Assembly: GCF_010183535.1 (NCBI RefSeq) | Contig: NC_071329.1 | Location: forward strand, 16,258,879-16,322,878 | Source: Caenorhabditis remanei | Taxonomy: Eukaryota > Nematoda > Chromadorea > Rhabditida > Rhabditidae | Direction: 5' to 3' | DNA length: 64,000 nucleotides | Shown here: piece after piece, positions 42,930-54,205 of the stretch | Layout: each line of letters opens with the position of its first letter | Numbering within the stretch: position 1 is the first letter of the stretch | Translations under genes and position numbers: made by a program | The notes under the pieces: generated by a model | What the model was told of the DNA's origin: nothing | What the model saw: the letters and a program-made list of their open reading frames with translations, nothing else | The model's database searches: none

Positions 42930-43883
42930 ATGTCCAAGAGCGACGACGTCGACAAGCAAGCAGGGAAGCCAGTGGACTGGGACGTGGTGTACTCCGAATC
43001 GGAGCTTCTCGGCACGCCGGTCCATGACGTGCAGAGCACCGAAAGACAGGCGGGTCCGGACGACTATGAGACAGTCGGAAGGCCAGTCGAGAGGCTTGAG
43101 GAAGAGACCACACCCCCCCGGGACCACGTCACTCCAATGGAAACGGAAGAACATCTTCTAACGCCAGAAGGAACTCCAATCACGGCGGAATACCTGATCG
43201 AACTTGCTAGTCAAGGACGGGTACAAGAGTTCGAAAGACATGTGGAGGAAATTCAAACCAATCCAGTGCCGACAAGAACAGAAATCGATATGTACAAGCG
43301 CATTTGTTCAGCCTTGGCATCGCAGTACATTGGATTGAAGGATTTCTACCAGTCACGTGTCGACCAGCTCTACGAAAAAATCGATATGCTCAACTCGGAG
43401 GTCAAGCTTCTGAAGAGAGAGCAGCATCGACAAGCAGAACTTGTTACCGAAAGCAGAATGCCAAGAGGAGTATTGGAGGAAAGGACAATTCCAGGAAGTG
43501 AGCGAGTTGGTTGTTTCTTCTGCGAAGGAGATCACTCGTCGACAAGCTGCATTGTCTACAAAACAGCTGAAACAAGAAGGGAAGTGCTGAAGGAGAAAAA
43601 TCTTTGTTTCGCCTGCGCTTCGCCGGACCACACTGTAGATGAGTGCACGGTCAAAAACAACTGGAGTCAATGTCCATCATGTCAAGAACATCATCTGCGA
43701 GCAATCTGTTATAGACGTTTTGGTACGAAGAAGGATGAGATCGGAAGTGCAGAAGGTGGTGTCAGCATCACAACGACAAGCTACACGCATGGCAGGAGCG
43801 AAGAGTCGTTGAAAAGAAGGAAGGGAAGAAGGAGAGCAAGAAGAGAGGAAGAAAGACAAGCTCTGATGCCAGAAGATCAGTAA
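42930..43883 (+). CDS. Gag-like ORF with three zinc knuckles
   Basis: 317 aa, open throughout. An acidic N-terminus is followed by a coiled-coil-like segment (DFYQSRVDQLYEKIDMLNSEV) and three Cys-rich units: CFFCEGDHSSTSC, CFACASPDHTVDEC and CPSCQEHHLRAIC. It is preceded by a non-coding leader (41630-42929). It is separated by about 1.1 kb of non-coding sequence from a second gag region, so it may be an extra ORF peculiar to this lineage. Confidence 0.6.
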   Translation: MSKSDDVDKQAGKPVDWDVVYSESELLGTPVHDVQSTERQAGPDDYETVGRPVERLEEETTPPRDHVTPMETEEHLLTPEGTPITAEYLIELASQGRVQEFERHVEEIQTNPVPTRTEIDMYKRICSALASQYIGLKDFYQSRVDQLYEKIDMLNSEVKLLKREQHRQAELVTESRMPRGVLEERTIPGSERVGCFFCEGDHSSTSCIVYKTAETRREVLKEKNLCFACASPDHTVDECTVKNNWSQCPSCQEHHLRAICYRRFGTKKDEIGSAEGGVSITTTSYTHGRSEESLKRRKGRRRARREEERQALMPEDQ

Positions 43884-44958
43884 GCTCATCTCATGTTGAC
43901 AATTGAACACGATATGAAGCAAATGTTGAGAAGCTATGTGTTGTGTGTAGTGTTACCCCTATGAGTTCGAAACTCTTAGATATTTTTACTTGCGTGTTAC
44001 TTTCCCTAGACTTGTTTAGTTACTGTCTGCTGTCTCGGGCGGCATAACGGCTAACATAGGACGTGTAACTAGGCGCATGGACGAATGAACTACACAAAAA
44101 CTATAAACTAGGTCATATGATTAGGTAATAGGTGGTAAGTTTCTAATACTCTAGTCACATAGCCCACACTTTAGTGGTGACTAGCCCTAATTTAAATTAA
44201 ACTAGGTAACGTAAGAGGCATCTTAGTTATCATAGTCTCTTATAAATTAGGTACCATCCTATCATCTCCTTGTATCCTGGGGTGAAAGTCCCCACCACAG
44301 ATTCATACCCCTATGCTGGAGAAGTGGTCTATCAAAATCCAGTGATGTGATAGCGACTTCATGGGTGGAAGGATCCGAGAGGTGCAGGTTGAGGATCAAT
44401 TCCAATAGACCATGTGCTAGATCTTCTCGGAAAACCATCGCTATTCACTCCCGAGGAGCCGACGGTAAGTTGGTCGTAGAGGTCCACCGGAGCGTACACT
44501 CCCCTCTACGCCTTGGGCGGTTCAGGCCGTTAGCCTGGGTTGGCTGTGTGCCAGAAGTCACAGCACGGGCGCTTGTACGCAGGTCCGTTACGTCCCGGTC
44601 TGGGGAGGTCAATAAAAATACAGATGCCACCCAGGTTGGGGAGGCTTAAGAAGTATACAACCTTACGTCCTATTTTCAATGTTTGGGGAGGTCGATAAAG
44701 AAGCAAACAGGTATTGTTTAAACCGAATCAGTTGTGGTCGACCCAAAAGAAGCTGTTTTAGCACACAGTTCTCTAAGTAGGAAAGTCACAATGCGGTATC
44801 TCAAAATCACATAACTCTAGTCTAAGTTACACTTCATAAGTCTTGCCGTTTGTGTCACCCGAGATGAGGAGATAGCTCCTCGTCTCAAAATTTAATCTCT
44901 TGAATTTTCAGACTGGGAATTTTAGTGTTTATAACACAGCGATCAGGACAAGCTCGAA
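43884..44958 (+). other. Non-coding spacer inside nested BEL element
   Basis: About 1.07 kb without a credible ORF. It is GC-richer around 44460-44640, with CTGGGGAGGTC/TTGGGGAGGC-type repeats. It may be a leader of the downstream gag-pol message. No splice sites were assigned. Confidence 0.5.
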
Positions 44959-47000
44959 ATGGCGCCGAATCTCATGACCGAGCTCAAGAAGTCGTTGACA
45001 AGAAAGTGCACGGATGTCGGGAAGGTCTGCGAAGACATCGAAAGTCATCCTGCAATCTCATGGTCGGAAGGATGTCGTCGATATGCTGCCAGGGATGAAG
45101 AGAACGTCTCATTGACAAGCTCATCATTCTGAAAGGATTCGACGACGAGGATTGCGGAGTTCTTCGAGACTCACGTGAACTACGCACCAACTGAAGACGT
45201 GATGAATAGCAACCGAAAGGAGATTCTCAACCATGTCGAGCAACAGGGCCACTACAGTAAGCTCATCAAACAACTACAGGATCTTATCGTGGATATCGAC
45301 TGAGATCGACCCATCGGACGGCGGCGTCCTGAACACCCTAAGAGACAGGGTTCGAGACTGGACAAGCTGAACGATGGGGTCGTCGAGAACGAACAAGACG
45401 ACAAAAAACGCGATGAGGAGCTGCTCCCATCGCAAACTGAGAGCGTGGAAGCCGGAGGCCAGAACTCTGGAGACGAGCCTGACTAAAAACGATGCTCGAA
45501 AGTCCATCCAATTCTTGAAGGATGTACCATCGACAAGCGGAACATCTGCAAAGAAGATTCCCAAAGTCGGAGATGAAGACTATCTCATTCAATTCAGAAG
45601 CGAGATTCTTCCGTCGCGTCGATGAACTCGAGACAGGACACAGCAAAGTCGCGAGATGCATCAGTAACATCGAGAACGATATGCATCGAGAAAGAACTGT
45701 GGCACAAAGCAATCGGGATCATGTTAACGATTGTATGCAGCAGATGTTGAACAAGCTGGACGAAGTCAACTGAAAAGGCAGACGACCAGAGAAAGAAGGA
45801 TCAAAGCCGTGACAAAAACACTGGCAATGGATCTACTTCATTCAATGGATCGAACGATGCAAGAAGACAGAACTTCGGACAAGCTCAGCAGAACATGCAA
45901 TACAATCAGCAAAGCATGCCATTCACTCAGCAAAATATGCCATTCGCTCAGCAGAACATGCCGTTCAACCAGCAACAACAGAATTTCGGTGGATTCGACC
46001 AGCGAAACAACGTTCAGCTGATGCAACAAACTGCTACGCCGGCGGACATCGCTGGAATCAAGAAATTGCTCAAAGATTTCAGCGGAGAAGCTAGTGAATA
46101 TCCGATTTTCATCAATACCTTCGACCACTTCGTCCATAATGACAATCGCTTCTCTCCAGCAATGAAGCAAGCGATTCTGACAAGCTGCCTCAAAGGAAAA
46201 GTGGCGACGGAGATGCAGACTTCTTCCGTCTCAGAAGAAGACTACCGAATCATCAGGGAAAACCTTCAAAGACAATACGACAAGAAGAAGTACCAAGAAG
46301 ATCTTCTGCTCGACAAGCTTGCAGATCTTAGATTTGATGAAGTAGACACTGAGAAGATGGAAAGCACGCTCAACACCTACTGCAACATCACGCACAAGCT
46401 GAAAGCGTACCATCTAGACGTCGACTGGTTCTCATTTCTTGAAGTCTTTCGTGGAAGCAATGCCAGATGCTCTTCGCTCAAAAGTCTGTAAAAAGTACAT
46501 CCAAGGAGGAGCTACCTTCAGGATGCTCAGCGAAGCCGCATACAGCACGATCGCTGAAAGAAAGACCAACGAGAGATACAGCAGAAGAAAGAAGCTTCGA
46601 CAAGCTGTGGAAGAAGAAGTCTTCGTCAACAATATCCGTCAGGACAGTCGGAACTACCAGACTCGCGTTGGAAACAAGCAGTACGGAAACCCGAAGTACC
46701 AAACGAGACAAAAATTCGTCCCACCAAGCAGAGAGAAGCCATGCGCTTACTGCAATAGCATGGAACATTCGGCGTGCGAATGCGAATGGCCAGTGCTCAA
46801 GAAAGTCGATGCTGTCAAACGCAAGAAACTCTGCAACAATTGTTTGAGCGACAAGCACTTGTGAGAGAAATGCAGATCTCAATTCCGTTGCTTCCACTGC
46901 AAAGAGAGACACTTCTCAGGACATTGTACGAGCAAGTCAACTGATGTCACCAAGATCAACGTGTTCACTCTCCACTATGACATGGAGGAAGACTGAGGAC
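44959..47000 (+). pseudogene. Broken Gag region of nested BEL element
   Basis: It starts MAPNLMTELKKSL and shows typical BEL Gag features: a Gln-rich MPFxQQN block near 45900-45980, the conserved segment LLKDFSGEASEYPIFINTF (about 46066-46125) and knuckles CAYCNSMEHSACEC and CNNCLSDKH. Reading requires several changes of frame and passes stops (for example the TGA after SSSF near 45132, a frame change near 45775, another near 46436, and TGA at 46862-46864). Not functional as sequenced. Confidence 0.75.
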
Positions 47001-47085
47001 TTGGAAATCCAGTTGTTTCGAGAGCAGGGGGCTGAAACCTCCGAATGCTAACTCTTCTCTCTATCATCGGGGCAACCCATCAAAG

Positions 47086-50000
47086 ATGACCAGCAACGAG
47101 ACGGCGCAGACACATCCAGAGTCACGTGTGATTCCCTTTAGTTTCAAATGCGACAGTCTCATCCCAGCTGACAAAGAAGACGAAGAGCTAGTGAGAAAGT
47201 TCACCGTCTTCAAAGAAGGCTCAGACCAGCTGGAAACTGAAGTCATCACAATACAATTGACGAAGCTGACCGATGCCGAATCCCAATTGCCCTTCATCCA
47301 GATAACAACATCATCTGGAGACAAGCTGCTAGCTTTGGTGGACACAGGAGCTACATCATCCGTACTATCTACTGCAGCAGCGCAGAGGATAAAACTACCA
47401 GTCATCGGTCGAAGAAGAATGTGCTTCACAGGATTTGTCGCAGGAACTGATCCAGAATGGTGTAATTACCATCGACTGGAGATAATCGACAAATATGGAA
47501 AAGTTTGGATTACATGTATGCCAAGCTTCCATAAAATCGACACGAAGTTCTATGCGCCAAAGCTTCACCGAAGAAGACAAGCTCGTTCTGGAAAAGAGAA
47601 AGTTGGACTACGACAAGCTCAACCGACTTGAACAGTTTGACGGCTTCAAAGTAGATCTAATCTTGGGAAACAACGTGCTCAATAACATAAAGAAGCTGGA
47701 AAAGACCAAAACCATTGATCTACCCAGCGGAAGGAGCATCGACGACACCCTCATCGGATTGGTAACGCATCCGCCAGTGGTGGAAGGAGCCTTCGTTCCA
47801 GCCACTGAAAACATCAACATCATTGTCGCTAAAGAAATGGAATTCATTGCCATACATACAATGGATACAGAAGACTATGATGCGGAGCCCAGCGAAGCCA
47901 AGAACCCCAACCACATCTCGAATGCGAAGTTGTACAAATTATTGGAACAACTCTCAAGTTTGGAAGTGCTGGGGATAGAAAATCCGACAATCATGAAGAG
48001 CAAGGACGAGCTAAATGAAGGATTGATAAAACAATTCAAGGAGAACGCCATCTTCGGAGAAGACAAGAAGTTCTATGTTCAATTCCCAATGAATGGACGA
48101 CAAGACCAGCTCAGCTCAAACTTCTGGATGGTTCAAAAAAGACTCGGAGTCATGCTCTTCACAAAGCTCAAGACTAGCGAAGCAAGGATGGCATTCCATA
48201 CTGTCATACAAAAGCAGATCGAAGATGGGATCATCGAGGAGGTAACTCCAGAAATGGAGAAAGACGGTCAATCTGCGTATATGCCGACTGGAGTAGTCTA
48301 CAAAGAAGATTCTAACTTCACGAAGCTCCGAATCGTCAACGACGCATCAGCACACGCAAAAGGTGAACTCTCCATCAACGATTGCATGTACGCGGGACCA
48401 GCACTTCTCAATCCAATCGTAGGACTACACATACGTGCCAGAAAAGGACCAAAACTGATGGTCGCGGATATCGAGAAGGCATTTCATCAAATTCGCCTTC
48501 AAGTACCGTTCCGGAATTACACGAAATTCCTATGGCTCAGAGATCCGGAGAAAGGACTAGCTGATGGAAACATCGTCAACGTATCGTTTCACTAGGTTAC
48601 CTTTCGGAATCACATGCTCACCGTTCTTGTTATCGGTGACGGTTCTCCTCTACCTGGACCTCTACCCACACGAGATCAACGACAGGATCAAAGAAAACCT
48701 CTACGTTGACAACGTCATGTTCACAGCCGACTCCGAGGAAGAGCTCATCAAGTTGTACAATGACTCTAAACAAGCGTTCAATCGGATGTCAATGAATCTT
48801 CGAGAGTTCTTGGTCAATTGTCCAGCAACCATGGAAAAGATAGACCAGCAAGATCGAGCACCAAAGTCGACAAACAAACTTCTGGGATTGGTATGGGACA
48901 GTATCAAGGACACCATAACCGTCAAGATTGCCACACCGCCAGAAGGTATACCAACGATGAAAGATCTTGCGTCATTTGTAGCCCAAAGTTACGATCCTTG
49001 TGGATACGTCATTCCACTCATTGTGCCACTCAAAACACTCATATCAATGGGACATGCGCGTGGAATGAAGTGGAAGGACAAGCTGCCAGAAGATTTACTT
49101 CCAAAGTGGATCGAAGTCAAGAAGATGTTCACAGGCACAGCCTATGAAATGCCAAGACAGCTGGTGACAAGATACGACTACAAAAGAGTGGAACTCGTCA
49201 TGTTCTCGGACGCGTCAAAGGACCACTACGCTGCTCTGGGATACTTAAGATTTGTGTACGAGAAAGATACCTATGAGACAGGTTTAATTCTTGCCAAATC
49301 GAGAGTAAAACCCGGAAGGAGTGGTCCCGAGTATTCGATATCGAGGATGGAGCTCACGTCTTTCGAGTTGGCTTCAAATGCTGCAGTAATTCTAGCAAAA
49401 GAACTGCACATGAAGATATCGAAGATTACTTTCTTCTCCGACAGTATCTGCACCATCTACTGGACACTAAGAGGACCAAGAAATGAAGTCGGATCCAGAT
49501 GGGTGGCAAACAGAGTCAAGTCTATCCACGCAAGCTTCGATATACTGAAGACAGAATACAACTTGACTCCAAACATCAGATACGTCCCAACTGACCAAAA
49601 TCCAGCGGATATAGCTACCAGAGGATGCCCACTGGACGAGCTACAAAACAACTCGCTTTGGAAAGTTGGACCAGCATTCCTGACGAAAGGTGAACCCGAA
49701 TGGCCACAGAAACTGGAAGGAACTCCAGTGGATCAAACTGAGTTCCGGAGACAAGCCATTGCCAAAGGAATAATTCCAAAGGAATCGGAAGAAGAGAAAG
49801 AAGAAAGAATTCGCATTAATACCATCAATGCGAAGGAAGTGTTCGAGTCTATCGTCCCATATGAAAGGACCGGAAGTTTGAAAAAGCTTACGGCACGAAT
49901 GACAAGAGTATTGGAATTCGTGTGCACTCTCGTCAACAAGAGAAACCGGAGACGAAAGAACGACATCGAGATCCGTTCATCAACTGTCAGGGAATACCAG

Positions 50001-51998
50001 ACAGCTATGAAGGAAAGAGATGAAGTAGAAAAGCACAGGATCGCAAGAAACTTCATCATAATGGATCATTACAAGGGAGCTGAAGAAGACTTATTCAAAC
50101 AAGCTCATGTCGACAGCAACCGTGTAGTAAAGATGGATGGTATCTGGAGAGTTCAATCCAGAATCACTGAATCGACCAGCGGAAGGATCGATGAAGACAT
50201 GAAGATGCCAATCATCATCGTCCCAAATCATCCACTTGCAAGAAGGATAGTATTCGAAAAACACATCGAGCTGAACCATCAAGGAGTCCAAGATTTAATA
50301 GCCCATATACAACGGAAGTATTGGATTTTCGGACTAGCCAAAGTGGTGAAGAAGGTTAGACAAGATTGCGTCACATGTGTAAAACGACATGGATTACCAT
50401 TCAAATACCCATTCACAAGAACATTGCCGGCAGTGAGAACCGCAATGGTCGGACCATTCAAACATATTGGAATGGACTATTTGGGACCTTTGAATGCAAA
50501 AGTACCATCACCGACGGAACAAAAACACGTCAAAGTTTGGGTGATGATCATCACATGTGTCGTGACAAGAGCAATCCACTTGGAATTGGTGACCAGCAAC
50601 AGCACGATTGGATTTCTCAACGCCTTTCGTAGATTTGTGGGACGTCGTGGAACTCCAGACTCTATTCTATGCGACAATGCGCCACATTTCAAGTTGGGAA
50701 ACGCCATCATCAACCAAGACCTGAAGACGTTGATCAACGAAGATGCAGCATTGACATCGTATATGGCGAGCCACGACATCGAAGTCAAGTACATCGTTCC
50801 ATTCTCTCCTTGGCAAGGAGGGATTTACGAAAGATTGGTTGGACTCGTCAAGAACATGATCTACAAGGTCCTAGGAAAGACAAGCTTGCCATTTCTGGAG
50901 CTTGAAACTCTAATAGTCGAGACGGAAGGTATCCTCAACTCAAGACCAATCACTCCAAATCAAAAGGATATCACCGACTCACTAGCAATCAGGCCGATGG
51001 ATTTCATCATGCCAAATGCAAGAATTGCACTTCCTGAGAGTTCAGACACCGTCTTTGGAGTCATCAAAAGAGGAGAAACTGGATTGTTGACAAGACAGTA
51101 TCTTCAGGAGCTAGGAACAATCAAGGACGAGCTGTGGGATCACTTCGCAAGATCGTATTTCCAAGCTCTCAAGGACTACAACCCAAAGAAAGTTGCACAC
51201 TCACGACTTAGTGCACAACCAGGACAAGTTGTCTTGGTTGAAACTGAAAACCAGCAGAGACAAAAGTGGCCTCTCGGACTTATCACAAAGATCGAGAGAC
51301 AATCCAACGGAAAAGCACAATCTGTTATGGTTAAAGTAGGTATTCACACGGTTGAGAAACCAGTGAATCAATTGATTCCCCTCGAGGACCCAGGAGAATC
51401 AGCGGATGTTCCGGAGGAGGAACCTGCTCCAATGTATTCAACACCACAACCGGACACCAGCAACTATCCCGTCATTCTGCCCACAACTCCAATAGCAACA
51501 ACTACATCAGCTACAGTGGAGCAGAGGAAGCGTGGTAGACCACCAGGCAGTAAGAACAAGCCTAAACTCACTCAACCACAAGTCAGACAAGCCGGAAGTC
51601 AGTCAGCGACCAGGAGGACAAGCAGAAAGTCAGACAGCTACAAAGTTGATCGTAAGTCAGCGACCAGGAGGACAAGCAGCAAGTCAGAGACAGACTCTTC
51701 GGACAACAATGGAGACCAGCATGGATACGTTCATATCCAAGAATCTAGGACCAGACCCTACCTCCCAAGAAAGGTTAAGATCAACACCTTCGGGCTAGAT
51801 CGAAAGTCTGAAGAACTTGGATACCAAGTTACGTCTGATAGTGAGAAATCGGACACGTCTGGAAGCTCTAATTCAGACGATTCTGACAGTGAGAAGTCAG
51901 ATATGGAGCACAACTACTCTTCCTTCATGGAAGAGCAGTTCATTCCACCCCCCCAGTGTCGCAGCCGCAGCTACGCTACCGACAGCGACTCGTCATAA
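47086..51998 (+). pseudogene. Pol region of nested BEL element, two frameshifts
   Basis: Aspartic protease with LVDTGATSS (about 47335) in one frame; the frame changes near 47570 and again near 48590. From 48564 a 1144-aa frame is open: RT palm YVDN (about 48704), RNase H (FSDAS), integrase zinc segment and DDE core (GMDYLGP, CDNAPHF, GGIYERL), then a low-complexity tail with duplicated SATRRTS(R/S)KS units. The stop at 51996-51998 lies inside the 3' LTR, so the last 13 codons and the stop are LTR sequence. Confidence 0.85.
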
Positions 51999-52482
51999 TC
52001 GTCTGGGGAACTAACAATTCAATGGTTCGTCGACAAGCTAACTCATCACCAACTCATCTACTTATCAATTCGTTCACTTTGTTCAACTAATCACCAAGAA
52101 ATCCCGCGGAATTCCACCCAAAATGGCGAAGATTCGTCGACTCATCTCTGCGTCTCCTCACTTCAACACATCTCTCGAGGAGCGTAAATCGACACACACG
52201 CCAACAACGAGAGTGACAGTAACTCAATCGCGGCGAGACCCGTCGCCTGCGTCTCTCCAAATCATCACCTCTCGCCTCTCGCCTAATCTTACTCACTTCT
52301 TCCTTTTGTGGCCGCCGCGAGCGGGGTTCTACGGAACACTGCTCAAATTATGTTGTTACTAATTAACCCGTTGACTAGCCATCAATAAAGATGACCGTTG
52401 AAACACGTGTTATTGTTGACTAGCAAGCTATGCACTCAAGGCAATCATTTATCAGAGCGCTCTCCGGAATCCGGGAGTGACA
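51957..52482 (+). repeat. 3' LTR of nested BEL element
   Basis: 526 bp, identical by eye to 41086-41611, followed by ACATG (52483-52487), which matches 41081-41085. A C-rich run precedes it instead of a clear polypurine tract. Confidence 0.95.
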
Positions 52483-52719
52483 ACATGTATTGTCTGTATT
52501 ATTGTTTGACTCGCTAGTAAATTGTTATTCTTCAAAGTCTATAATGTTTTCTCTGTCGGGTTGTTTCATCCCATTATACTTTCTTCGATTCTTTTTCCAA
52601 TATTTTTTTTTGCAGGATAGTTTTTAGAACCTTTTTCTAATTAGGCTCCGCCCCTTTTGTAAATCCTTAGTGAAGCATCGGATTCTTCATGACCTCATTC
52701 TTTCATTTTCTTGACGTAG

Positions 52720-53290
52720 ATGTCAGCCGCTTTTTCTGGAGCTCTTCCTAACTCTAGCTATGTGCCGAAAACCCCACTCAAAAACCCCAACAAATTCCAA
52801 CAACGAACCACTGGTAAATGGAAACGTTCAATTGAAGAGTCACATCCTGGAGCTAATCCAATTAAGCGAGCTTCAACACAAAATTCTGGAGAAGTCGAGG
52901 GACAATCATCTGGAGACAATGCGACGAGCAGAACATTGCATGACGCTGCTCAGGCTCGTAAAGTAAGTCATACATTCCTCATACCATACACTAATTTTTC
53001 TTAATTTTCAGGATTATCTTGAAAGCAAAGCTTCGGGAGTAGAGCTACCAACCGAAGAGTCTGCCAAATTGGATCCGAAGTTTGCATTTGGAGAATCTAC
53101 ACTTATCATTCACATGTGTACCAAATGTCGCACTGCAAGTCGTATTTTGGACTGTATTGATATGGGAAATGGAGACAACGGTCTGGTCATCAATCTCTGC
53201 ACAATTTGTCGCGCCTTGTTCAACACTCAACGCCGTATCAAATTTTTCCAACACGAACTTGCCTGCATCAAACGTCGTCAAATCCAATAA
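52720..53290 (+). CDS. Zinc-ribbon-like Maverick protein (173 aa)
   Basis: Exons 52720-52962 and 53012-53290, phase 0 (AAA|GTAAGT ... TTTTCAG). The first half is low-complexity and basic (LKNPNKFQQRTTGKWKRS). The second half has CTKCRTASRILDC and LCTICRALFN, two Cys pairs about 36 residues apart that could hold one zinc ion, and a basic C-terminus (HELACIKRRQIQ). TTAGGCTCCGCCCC lies at 52641-52654 upstream. A broken inverted copy at 24140-25200 shows the gene lies in the extended inverted repeat. I do not recognise the family. Confidence 0.65.
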
Positions 53291-54205
53291 TTTTCTTCCA
53301 ATGTTATGCTCTACATATTCGTGCCCAGCCCAATTATCTATGTTTCCCACCAAATATCCAATTGTTTTCTTTTTCTGACAATAACTCTGTGGTCACTTAT
53401 TATTCAAAAATAAATTAACAAGTTCCATTACATCATATGTTCAAGTCTAATCATGATTATGTAACATACACCAAGGTTTTTATGAGCGAACAACAGACAC
53501 TCTCTTTTCATCAGTTTATTACTTCTGGAGTAATACAGTGTGGCTGTCGCACTAGGTTGATCATGGTTATGCAACACACGCCAAGATTTTATGAGCGAGC
53601 AACAGACACTACTTTTTTTCATCCGCACTAATCGAATCATGGCTATGTAACATGCACCAAGACCAATCTAGAAAATAGGAAACCACAGTATATGTACAGC
53701 TCTACAATGAATAAATGTCATCCCTAGTAGAATACTCATTCACTCTAAAAATGTGGTTCCTCAAAGAAAATCAGACCCGAACTAGCAAAAACATTCGTTT
53801 TCACTCTAAATTTTGAATTTTGCATAATTGAGTTCTTAGTCAATTTTTTCTGGGAAAAAGAATTCTGAGAATGTTTTTTTGAAGCAATTTTCTCATAGTC
53901 TTTGGGGTATCCTCTCTATATCTTTGTGCAAATCTTGGATTGCAAATACCAACTGTCGTTTATGACAATTGGATAAATCAGCTGTGTGGTAGTAAGAAGG
54001 ATGTCCAAGAAAAAGAGCCGATATGAGGTAAATAGCACCAGAAGGGTCACTCTGTGTGTATTAGATTTTTTGCGGTAATTCTGGGTGTTGAATAAGAATT
54101 GTGCGAGAAAAATTCAAAAAGTAAGCATAGTGCTGTTCAAAAAGAATAAACACACAATGGAATACTATTTGAAAAAAAATGATGACAATTGAAAACATAT
54201 CACAA
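53291..54205. other. Non-coding region before right TIR, with short tandem repeats
   Basis: Degenerate units starting (T/A)CTAATCATGATTATGTAAC and ending AACAGACACT lie at 53446-53502, 53556-53611 and (partial) 53634-53663. The rest is AT-rich with no credible gene. Confidence 0.55.

Larger units (their letters stand above)
41081..52487 (+). mobile_element. Nested BEL/Pao retrotransposon, identical LTRs
   Basis: Element 41086-52482 with target duplication ACATG (41081-41085 and 52483-52487). LTRs run TG...CA, 526 bp each, and look identical base for base. Internal order: primer-binding site, ORF with CCHC knuckles, gag, protease, RT, RNase H, integrase. Despite identical LTRs the interior contains several stops and frameshifts. 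It lies between the Smr and zinc-ribbon genes of the Maverick and breaks no recognisable exon. Confidence 0.95.
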
